Assembly: GCA_964006375.1 (NCBI GenBank)
Contig: OZ023262.1
Coordinates: forward strand, 95,272,976-95,336,975
DNA: 64,000 nt
Direction of reading: 5' to 3'
Source of the DNA: Tillus elongatus
Taxonomy: Eukaryota; Arthropoda; Insecta; Coleoptera; Cleridae
The notes beneath the pieces are model-generated. The model did not search any database and was not told where the DNA came from. It saw only the letters and a program-made list of their open reading frames with translations. Shown here piece after piece: positions 1 to 10,700 of this stretch; the stretch's first letter is position 1; each line of letters opens with the position of its first letter. Made by a program: the position numbers and the translations under genes.

Positions 1-430
1 TGCCGTAGGGCAGTTCGCCAATCAGATGATCTTATTCACTGCTATTTTTTGCACTAGATTGTAAAACTATAGCATTTTAGTATAGGAATTGAAGATATCT
101 TTCAAATTAGGTAGCACAGGTAGGGACTTGTGGAATTAGTGACTTCCAATTTTAAAGAACGGCATTACAACTCTCAATCGAACCAGGCCAAATGTAAAGG
201 TGAGGTTGACACGTTGCAGGATGTCATTTTTTTTAATCTAAAATTTGCGTGTTTCGAGATTTCTTTATAAATATTGACAATAATTGATGTGCTAAATTTA
301 TTCCATTTGGCTGTCCCACAATGTATGAGAAAAGGTTATTTCAGGAGGAGTCATGCTAAACCAGATATTTTCATTTTTAACCCAAATCGACTTTTCTCAG
401 ATTTATAATCTCTTATGTGGTTTCTAGGGC
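1..430. other. Unassigned AT-rich stretch
   Basis: No ORF, splice-supported exon or repeat end was recognised here. It lies upstream of the 5'-truncated LINE and may hold decayed parts of it or simple flanking DNA. Confidence 0.4.
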
Positions 431-545
431 TGGCCTACATCAGATGCTCGCAAAGCAAGACATATCCTATATTACTTGTCATTTAATTAAATGTAATATA
501 TTAATGTTTATAAAGAATTTTCTTAGTAAAAGAACTTTTAAAGTG

Positions 546-2267
546 AAAACTAACAACACTTTATCTGATTCATATGATCTAAAAAATTGAGTTTCCCAGG
601 GATCAGTCTTAAGTCCAACTCTCTTTAATGTTGCAATAAGTGATATTCTTCAATCAATAAGTAGTCCTATAAAGAGTGCTTCGTATGCTGACGATCTAGT
701 CATATACCGCAGAGCTAAAAATAGCCTATCAACATGTAATATAATTGAAAAAACTATCGATAAATTGGAGAAATGATCTGATAACAATGGGTTTAAGTTT
801 TCCTGTTCCAAATCAAACTTTATGATTTGTTCGAAAAAGAAAAACCATTTAGTTGCTCACACTCTCAAGCTTCGGGGAATGATTCTACAAGAGCTTACAA
901 AGCACAAATTTCGGGGAATAACCTTTGATTAAAAGCTTAACTGGAAAGCTCAAATAAATGTACTCAAAGCTGATTGTATTATTAGACTAAACATTTTGAA
1001 AACTCTTGGACACTATAACTGGAGTGCTCATGAATCAGTCTTGCTAAGTATTTTCAGATCACTGATAAGATCAAAAATTGACTATTTCTCAGCTATTTAT
1101 ATTTCCGCAAGCAAATCAACCTTAAAACTACTTCAAGTTATTGTAAATCATGCACTTAGAAGAGTCACAGGTGCTTTTGGAACAAGTCCAGTGGAAAGTA
1201 TTTACCGGTAATGTAACGAGCCTCCAATTAAGTTAAGAAGAGAAGAATTACTCTTAAAATATGCGGCTAAGATATCAGCAAACCCAAATAATCCAGTCTA
1301 CCAATTCTGGGCACAGAGCAACTTCAACAGATTCTATAATGCGAACGTTTCAGCATAGCTACCATTTTCTTTACATATAAAAAAGCTAAATCATATTTCC
1401 AATCCAGATCTGACAAATCATATATGCAATGGTGCTATTTCTCCATGGACCATTGTTTTTCCACCTACTAATACGACTTTTTTATCGTATAAATCGACTG
1501 TATTACCAGCCCAATGTGTCAATAGATTATTTCAAGAGATTATCTCTAGATATCGATATGATATAATTCCTTACACTGATGGATCAAAAAGTAAAATTGG
1601 TGTCGGATGTAGTATCACTTCTGCACTAAAGGAAGAAGCATGTCACTTACCGTCAATATGTAGTAACTATACATCAGAACTATACGCCATAATGAGAGCA
1701 ACTAACACATTCGCCAACTCTCATTTCAATAACGCCTTAATATGCACCGATTCTCTTTCGTCGATTATATCACTCACAAACATTTACCCAAAGGACCATC
1801 TTGTAATCCAAATACAAGAATCAATTCATTGTGCCTTGAAATCTGGCAAATATATCAGACCTATATTTGTCCCGTCACACTGTGGCATTACCGGAAATGA
1901 AAATGCAGACGAATGTGCCAGAAATGCTGTCTTAATCGATACTGTAATTCCTCTTTAACTTTACTCCAACGTTTCTGCACAGATAGCAAATTTTTATAGA
2001 CAGAAATGGCAAACACATTGGTCTTGGCTAAGCAACAAACTTCGAGAAATTGAAACAACTGTGGCAATTAAGAAACTTCCAAATTTATCTCGCAGGGAAG
2101 AAATGATTATCAGAAGACTCCGGATTGGCCACTGTCTACATACACATGGTTATCTCTTAAATCAACAACAACGCCCTTATTGTGAGCTCTGTCATCGACC
2201 AACTTCAATTTTTCACTTACTATTGGACTGTCCCTTATATGCCTGTCCACGATTTGGAAAATTTTGG
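546..2267 (+). pseudogene. LINE RT-RNase H polyprotein, broken by stops
   Basis: Reverse transcriptase and RNase H remains of a LINE. A single frame (codons starting at multiples of 3) runs throughout. The RT signatures QGSVLSPTLF near 600 and YADD at 684 are clear. The post-RT region at 996-1208 includes SKIDY- and RRVTGAF-like segments. RNase H begins near 1575 with YTDGSK, continues with the TSELYAI and CTDSLSS segments, and ends with the PSHCGITGNENAD motif near 1875. A cysteine motif of the form CELCHR...HLLLDC lies near 2180-2235. In-frame stops occur near 591, 775, 929, 1209, 1357, 1957 and 2268, with no obvious frameshift. This suggests a fairly young dead copy damaged by point mutation. 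Confidence 0.85.
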
Positions 2268-2480
2268 TGAAAGAAACTTGTCTGCAATTTTAGGTCTCAA
2301 TTTTACGAATATAATATGTTTACTTAGATTTTTAAGACAGTCTAATTTATATAATAGTATTTGAGTGTATTTATTAGTTCCTCTTTTTATATATAATTTT
2401 GTTATGTAATTATTTAAAGTGTCGCTAGTGTCAATAACCTTAGTTTTTAAGGCACTTAAATTATAAATTAAAAAAAAAAA
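546..2480 (+). mobile_element. 5'-truncated LINE with RNase H (I-group)
   Basis: Non-LTR retrotransposon fragment. The RT C-terminal half, RNase H and a C-terminal cysteine motif are followed by a 3' UTR and an A-tail at about 2466-2479. Upstream RT motifs, endonuclease and ORF1 are missing, so the copy is 5' truncated. An RNase H domain after the RT is typical of the I, Nimb, LOA and R1-related groups; I favour the I group but cannot separate these by eye. Confidence 0.85.
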
Positions 2481-2691
2481 CCTACCGAGTTCAATCAAAA
2501 CAAGGGATATCCAAATGAAATCTAAAACTAAACAAGACAAATCCCATTACATGTTTTTTGAGTTTACAGTTTTATTTCAAAACGAAACATATCCTCACGC
2601 ACTATTATATGGTTTATGTTTTAAACTAGATTGCGCTTGTGTCGCTGTTAATCAGCCTTTCGTTCAGTCTGTGCGTAATTGACAAATGTGT

Positions 2692-2704
2692 GTGTGTGTG
2701 TGTT
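2692..2704. repeat. (TG)n microsatellite
   Basis: Short TG dinucleotide run just beyond the 3' end of the SINE body. Confidence 0.7.
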
Positions 2705-2711
2705 TGTTTCT

Positions 2712-3050
2712 TCAACGTAGTTCTATTTCCGCGACTACGGCCAATAAGCGACGCCGGGGAGGAGTCTCACCTCGCCATCCTGGAAATTTTGCTGAACCCC
2801 TGCCTTTATGTAAGGATGCTATGGATATTTAACGTGCCCAACATCGCAAGGAGACAAAACCAACGGCTTTACGCCCCATCACGAAGCGCGGAACCTGCAG
2901 ACTTTCAACTTGCACAAATACAACGCCACAACCTCGGTTGATGTCAATGTTACAGTATGTACTAAAAAGTGAAAAGCGAACCCTGGGATCGAACCCAGTA
3001 CCCTTAGGTTCAGAGGCACACGTCATTACCACTGAGCCACCGTGGCTCTT
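2712..3050 (-). mobile_element. tRNA-derived SINE, copy 1
   Basis: Read on the minus strand it begins with a tRNA-like head. The A box TGGCTCAGTGGT is at 3039-3028 and the B box GGTTCGATCCC at 2995-2985, about 33 nt apart. A T-arm-like CTGGG/CCCAG stem surrounds the B box. A roughly 260-bp body follows. The same body and a degraded head recur at 62280-62610, which establishes a dispersed family. The internal boxes would have driven RNA polymerase III transcription. The head cannot form a tRNA acceptor stem, so it is not a functional tRNA. Confidence 0.8.
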
Positions 3051-3639
3051 AATTGATACACGAAACAGGTGTTTTTTCTATGTTTTGATTGCGTGTGTCA
3101 TAAAAATTAATATCTTAAAAACGGAAAGTACAGTTGGTGTTATCAATTTAAGCACCCGAAAGAAACCTCCGAAAGAATTAAGACGAGAACAGGAAATAAG
3201 GCATAGGTAATCGTGTCTTTAGGATATGTGTGTTATGTTATGCCTATTCAAAATATTATCGTAGGTGTTCAAATGATGATCCGAATTTAAGGGGTTTTGT
3301 ACTCCAACGACAACACGAAGGCTTACATGCGCAGTTTAGCAAAGGCTACCGATATGAAAAAAAAACAGGGTTAGTTTTTACCAGGTGTCTTATAAAATAG
3401 TCCAAGATCAAAAGTTGTGTCATTTAATATGAGTTTTGGAGCCGAAGATAAGTTGGCTTAAGGAACGGGTATTGTCACAAAAAAAGAAAAAGCAAATCAG
3501 TTCGCCTTGTGTACTTTTTGCGCATATACGGGGAGAATAAAACTAAAACTCTTTACGTTTTTGAGCAGCGTTTGACATTACATAAAATCGCTTATCTGGT
3601 ATTCACAGGATTATTAGAGAAGGAAGTATAAAGAAAAGT
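3051..3639. other. Unassigned AT-rich stretch
   Basis: No ORF with recognisable homology and no terminal repeat was seen between the SINE and the Helentron-like element. A short ORF at 2938-3210 mostly reads across the SINE head and is not credible. Confidence 0.4.
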
Positions 3640-4917
<1,278 letters not shown>

Positions 4918-5029
4918 GAAGCAAAAGATCCGGGAGTTTTTACGGGCAATTCAAGCAAGTGACAGCCATTATAACAGAAACAAGTCGTGTCGTGTTTACT
5001 TGTCGAGTAGCCTTAATATTAACAAACTT

Positions 5030-5950
5030 TTTATTATGTATACCGCAAAAAATCCATGTTTAAAAGAGTTTTTTTTACGGACAGTGTAACATACGATTCT
5101 CTTCTCCGGCGGAGATGTATGCAGAACGTTTTTCAACTTAAAAATGCCATAAAAGAGGAAAAGGACAATAGATCCACTTTAATAATAGAAGTAAGAATTC
5201 ACAAAATTAGCGCAACCACTCCGAATTGCTAAAGGAAAAGCCTGAAAGCAGCAGGTAAATTCATTACCAAAAGTACCTATACAGGATGCATTTTATTTAA
5301 ATCAAATCAGTTTCTACAGTCTTTGTCTTTGGCTATCGTCGACGTTGATTAAAGAGAACCTTTTTTCTACACCTGGTCTGAAGACAAATCTAGCCGCAGT
5401 TAAAGAGAAGTTTGATCAGCTCTTGTAGCAGATCTTAGGTCTCTTGATCTAACTAATGATATAAAATTTCTCAGACTTTTTTGTGATAGTTGTGAAGGCC
5501 ACAACAAAACCTGTCACATCATGCACCTTTTGTCGTAGTGATTAAACAATGAAGCTGCACGAATCATTGAAGAAATTGTAACACATTTCCCAGTAAGAGG
5601 TCACTCGTACCTTTCAGCAGATCGTCTTTATGATTGTGCTGAACAATTACTTAAAAAGCACGTCGTAATCCACAATCCTAAGGAATATAATAGTTTTTAT
5701 TTCCAAGTTGAGACAGTTCGGGAGTTCGGCAAGGACTGGAATATTTACAATGTCAAAGGGCTCTGAGAAACTTATAGTAAAGTCACAGGAATCAAGAAAT
5801 AGTTTTTATAAGAAAAATTGTGTTCCCTAAAGGAACCGTAATAAAATATAAAGCATGTCGATTTTTTCGCTTTGAAGATGTTACCGAACGAAAATATTTA
5901 CATATCTTAAAAAGGGGATGCAAAGAAAATACCGATTAGAGAAACTACCA
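5030..5950 (+). pseudogene. DUF7869-like protein relic
   Basis: Decayed coding region spread over several frames with stops. Recognisable pieces in order are IQDAFYLNQISFYSL (about 5278-5325), FFYTWSEDKSSR (5366-5400), FLRLFCDSCEGHNKTC (5470-5520), the stretch from EEIVTHFPVRGHSYLSADR through AEQLLKKHVVIHNPKEY (about 5570-5690), and REFGKDWNIYNVKGL (5720-5763). The order (a QDAFYLxQ motif, a CDSCxGQNKN motif, then HxFPVRGHS) is the one I know from insect DUF7869 proteins. That family is multicopy and often associated with mobile DNA; its function is not established. The family assignment is from memory of motifs and unchecked. An alternative is a retro-copied host gene. Helentron-like copy 1 ends just upstream and a Penelope relic begins downstream. 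Confidence 0.65.
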
Positions 5951-6239
5951 ATAGGTAACCCACGTCAGACAGAAAAGCAGAAAAATTTTATGACACTCCT
6001 GAAAAAGAAAAATTTAATAATGCAGATATTGAATAGAAAAATCTTCCTTCCTTGGAAATTTTTAATCTTGGAAGAAGATACTGGGCATTTGAGAGAGCAA
6101 GAAGAAAGAGAATAAAATGAGACTCTCGATGAGACCTGTGATTGCCTTGAAGATGACATGCAATTGCATATTTGGATAATATGTTTTACATTTTATATTT
6201 CGTTCTGGCGTCTTCCAGACATCTCCATTATGTGTTCAA
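5951..6239. other. Unassigned spacer
   Basis: A-rich sequence between the DUF7869-like relic and the Penelope piece. It may include the decayed 3' end of the relic. No independent gene was seen. Confidence 0.4.
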
Positions 6240-6645
6240 GAAAAACTAGACATTTTCGTTGTGTTCGTGCAAAATCATCCAATTTTTGTAATTTCTGAAC
6301 GCCACAACGTCTGGGTTAGACATATTTCCAAGGTAAAAAAGAACAGAACAAGGCTATACTTCAGACTGAATTTATTAAGTAAAAGCCCTACGCGTTTCGG
6401 CCCATATATCTGGCCATCTTCAGGAGCTTCCTGAAACATTACAAAAAGTGGTTGTGACAGAATCAAAGTTTCTGGTAGGTCGGCAAATATCACAAGACAC
6501 AAGCAGTTGCAAAATTCTAGTAGAGCTCTCCCAGTTCTACCAATATACACAGTGTTGCAATCAGGATCTCTACAGCTAAGGCAATAAACTCCTGACTTCT
6601 TCAAGAGTGGCATGTCATCTTTATTGTCAGAGAGAACACCCTGAA
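6240..6645 (-). mobile_element. Penelope-like element, deleted copy (P1)
   Basis: Reading leftward from 6645 there is the start of a GIY-YIG endonuclease (LLKKSGVYCLSCRDPDC then NTVYIGRTGRA). It jumps directly to sequence equivalent to 7816 onward in P2, then to the terminal repeat ending near 6330. An internal deletion has therefore removed the rest of the endonuclease and the 3' UTR. The first 60 bp (6585-6645) are an inverted repeat of the start of P2, so P1 and P2 diverge from a centre at about 6640-6650. Confidence 0.75.
6383..6429 (-). ncRNA. Hammerhead-ribozyme-like motif in P1 terminal repeat
   Basis: Stem I AAGCUC/GGGCUU encloses the core CUGAAGA. Stem II is GGCC/GGCC. GAAA follows, then the short palindrome ACGCGU for stem III, with A at the cleavage position. 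Penelope terminal repeats are known to carry hammerhead motifs. One unpaired U sits between the core and stem II, which is not canonical, so activity is uncertain. Confidence 0.55.
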
Positions 6646-6655
6646 CAAAATGTTA

Positions 6656-7031
6656 GTTCACAATAAAGATGACACGCCCCTCTTAAAGAAGTCAGGAGTT
6701 TATTGCCTTAGCTGTGGAGATCCTAATTTCAACACTGTGTATATTGGTAGCACTGGGAGAGCTCACGAGAATTACCGAAAATCTAAGGAGCAGAAACAAT
6801 GCTGATAACGTCACTTCAGCTTTTGGTTGCCACCTCAGAGAGACTGGTCATGTCTTTGATAAAGAAAACAATGTTAAAATCCTTCACCCATCCACTTTTG
6901 GAACTAAGCAGTTCATCCTTGAAGAGATGGAAATCTCCAGATACACCTACAACTCCAACAACACTGTTCTAAATGCTTCTAATACGAGTGAGATTAACTT
7001 TCCGCCAATTTATAGAAATATACTGAAATAG
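6656..7031 (+). pseudogene. Penelope GIY-YIG endonuclease domain
   Basis: GIY-YIG endonuclease portion of a Penelope-like element, which cuts target DNA for insertion. The N-terminal signature LLKKSGVYCLSCGDPN then TVYIGSTGRA is at about 6682-6765. A frameshift follows; the rest continues in the ORF ending at 7031 with the segments SAFGCHLRETGHVFDKENNV, KILHPSTFG, KQFILEEMEISRY. The His of CHLRETGH and Glu of LEEMEI are the conserved positions I can see. The upstream RT is missing, so it cannot be functional. Similar domains occur at 52740-53058, 35394-35775 and 59280-59450. Confidence 0.8.
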
Positions 7032-7876
7032 TGCCATCTACAGTGAAAAACCTAAGTATTCTGTGGAGTCAAGGAGCCCGGAAATGTTACTTGTTCTGTG
7101 CTTCTCGGCACGGCCGGGTAGATGTCAATGTCACTTGTCTGTCATTTGTCACTTTTAGCTAAAAGTCGTAGTTCATTTGTTTGACCCCTTCCCGTTCACT
7201 TCAGATATTCGGCTTTTAACTGTCCTCCATTTCAAATTCAAATTTTTTATTTGTATTGCCGTTTGTCCATTGCTGTGATTTGAGGTTTTAATGCTTCTAG
7301 TTCTGCCTTCACCCATATAGTGCAGGGAAACAAAAGCGACAGTCGATGGAAACAGCCACTATGATAGATTTCTTTTAAGGTTCAGTTCCTGTTATAAAAA
7401 ACAGAACGTAAGTATGTTTAGCCATTTTGGTTTTATCCTTTATAGGTATCATAGGTTTAACTCAGTCTTTTTCTCTGAAAGTTCTGCTCTGGTTATGCAG
7501 CCTGCCTTGGCAGCTTCTCTATGTATTTGTTTAAATACCTTAGATTGTGGTGTGTCAGTGCACTTTTCAACTTAATTTACACAGGTTTCTACCCATTTTT
7601 TGCTATTGTTGCTACTTTTGCATCGTTGTTTTTGCTGCTTGGAGGTTCCTCGACCAAGCTTTGGACATTTTGATGTTTTTAACTTCTCAACTTTTAGCTT
7701 TTAGCTTTGATTTTATAAATGTAACTGTTGTAGAGCATGTTAGCGTTGACTTAAGTTTCTGTTTAGACTTTGCTTGTAAGACTGTTTAGAATTGTGTAAC
7801 TGCTTGTGTCGTGTGATAATTGCCGACCTACCAGAAACTTTGTTTCTGACACAGACACCTTTTGTATTGTTTCAGG

Positions 7877-7923
7877 AAGTCCCTGAAGATGGCCTGATAT
7901 ATGGGCCGAAACGCGTAGGGCTT
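7877..7923 (+). ncRNA. Hammerhead-ribozyme-like motif in P2 terminal repeat
   Basis: Stem I strands AAGUCC (7877-7882) and GGGCUU (7918-7923) can pair over 6 bp. The core CUGAAGA is at 7883-7889. Stem II is GGCC (7891-7894) with GGCC (7904-7907). GAAA is at 7908-7911, ACGCGU at 7911-7916 and the cleavage-position A at 7917. Compared with P1, stem I differs at two positions and both still pair (C-G or U-G). U7890 is an unpaired extra base. Confidence 0.55.
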
Positions 7924-7966
7924 TTACTAAATAAATAAATGGAGTATAGCCTTGTTCTGTTCTTTT

Positions 7967-9354
<1,388 letters not shown>

Positions 9355-9873
9355 GTTTTTTTTTATCTTTGAAACATCCAATTTTTTTTTGTCGAATATC
9401 TTCTAGAAACAATAGTTTTGTATTAATTTGTTTTTAAGATATTATTGGAATCCTTTCATATCGATCTTTTTAAACCATTTTTTCTATATAAATTAACTTT
9501 TGAAAAGATAGTTTTTACTGTTTTTCTCGAATTTGTAATAAATGGACATGTCTGCTTTCGATTAAACCCTCCTCAATTATCCCAGAAGGATGTAAATTAA
9601 ATATTTGTTGTGCTAGTTTGATAGAAAAACTTCTTGACCTGAAAAAACTTTTGTCTCAAAAAAGTTTTATTTTCAATCCTAATTATTTTGTTATTATGCT
9701 AGATTGAAAGTATTTTTAATGAAAATCCGTTACCCTAACGCTCTTGTGCATGCAGATATTATTCTCTTACAAAATATTGTGTTTCGGTTAATATAATATT
9801 CATATTTATTGTAAGATAATGTCACTATATTTTGTAAAAATGTTTCTATCTAAACAAAATAATCTCTACTTAC
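9355..9873. other. Intronic AT-rich sequence of the FAR gene
   Basis: Lies downstream of the exon 3 donor, so it is the start of intron 3. It holds a decayed Helentron-like end at about 9722-9760 (GAAAATCCGTTACCCTAACG). I found no further reductase exon here. Confidence 0.5.
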
Positions 9874-10145
9874 TTAGGTTTCATACTTTCCAGTATATCT
9901 TCATCTAAATCCTCAACCATCTTTATAATTAAATCTGGTTCAACGTTAGCCTTATACTCCTTCTCCTCAATAACAGAATGTTGAGAGTGGGCGAAAAGCG
10001 TGGACACTAACATAAATGATTTTAGGTTTCTCATACCTTTACAAAAATTAATTAGCTCGAATGTACCCCTCACGTTTGTATTGATGGCATCTTTCAATTT
10101 TGATTTCATATTTAATTCAGCACCACAATGGAACACTATATTTAT
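9874..10145 (-). CDS. Fatty acyl-CoA reductase, exon 3
   Basis: Part of an enzyme that reduces fatty acyl-CoA to fatty alcohol with NADPH. In insects it serves hydrocarbon, wax or pheromone synthesis, usually at ER or peroxisomal membranes. The exon encodes about 90 residues. It begins INIVFHCGAELNMKSKLKDA, followed by the NVRGTFELINFCK segment typical of the Rossmann domain and a loop with VSTLFAHSQ. A TTTTAG acceptor precedes 10145 and a GTAAGT donor follows 9874. It ends in phase 2 and so needs another exon. The conserved YxxxK catalytic motif and the C-terminal sterile domain should lie further left and were not found in the window. No stop or frameshift is present. Confidence 0.9.
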
Positions 10146-10193
10146 CTAAAACATTAATTTCGTAAGCTGTTTATGTCTGTAAGAAAACCTTAC

Positions 10194-10316
10194 CTTCTCC
10201 TGTAACAATTTTATTGTATTTTCTGACAGATTCAGTGATTTACACGATAAATCACCATCTACTAGTATAATTTTTTCAGCGAATTTTGGAAATTCTTCTT
10301 TAAGCTTACAAAATAC
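10194..10316 (-). CDS. Fatty acyl-CoA reductase, exon 2
   Basis: Encodes 41 residues beginning VFCKLKEEFPKFAEKIILVD and continuing GDLSCKSLNLSENTIKLLQEK. This is the LFxKLKEExPxFxxKIxxIxGDL region of the reductase family, just after the nucleotide-binding motif. It is exactly 123 nt (phase 0 on both sides). A TTAG acceptor precedes 10316 and a GTAAGG donor follows 10194. Intron 2 (10193-10146) is only 48 bp, a normal size for a small insect intron. Joining exons 1, 2 and 3 gives one uninterrupted frame with family-like residues across both junctions. Confidence 0.92.
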
Positions 10317-10378
10317 CTAAAAAATGAATATGCTTTGTTACCTGTTTCTTACGCAAATTAGAAAAAATAATCTCCCAC

Positions 10379-10404
10379 CACTACTACTACTACCACTACT
10401 ACTA
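10379..10404. repeat. (CTA)n short microsatellite
   Basis: About 26 bp of CTA trinucleotide repeat with one CCA interruption, near the 3' end of intron 1. Confidence 0.85.
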
Positions 10405-10645
10405 AGGCTTCTTTTCACGTAAATTACGAAATATTCAGCATTATTGTACACAGTGAAGCCCTAGGATCTCGCTTGTGCCCATCATTGTGCTATGCCCCTG
10501 ACCTATTTATATATCCTTTGGACTTTTATAGATATCATATTTTAACATTACAATGCCAAGCTATATATTCACATTCTGTAGCGCTTACAAGATTTAGGTC
10601 TTAAAATGATTCCACAAGTGTTAATATTATTAAAAGAAAATTACC

Positions 10646-10646
<1 letters not shown>
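10405..10646. other. Unassigned intronic spacer
   Basis: No repeat or ORF recognised. Confidence 0.4.

Positions 10647-10700
<54 letters not shown>
10647..10700. repeat. (TTA)n tract at the LINE 3' end
   Basis: About 17 TTA units. The LINE reads on the minus strand, so this is its (TAA)n 3' tail. Simple-repeat tails are usual in CR1/L2-like LINEs. Confidence 0.9.

Larger units (their letters stand above)
6646..7950 (+). mobile_element. Penelope-like element, 3' part (P2)
   Basis: Carries the GIY-YIG domain (6656-7031), a roughly 800-bp 3' region with no credible ORF, and a terminal repeat at about 7816-7950 that matches P1 in inverted orientation. The RT is absent. A Helentron-like element starts immediately after it at 7967. 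Confidence 0.75.

Noticed and set aside
2978..3049. Functional tRNA gene
   Set aside because: A and B boxes and a T-arm are present, but the acceptor strands (GCCACGG versus GGTTCGC) do not pair, and a SINE body follows.
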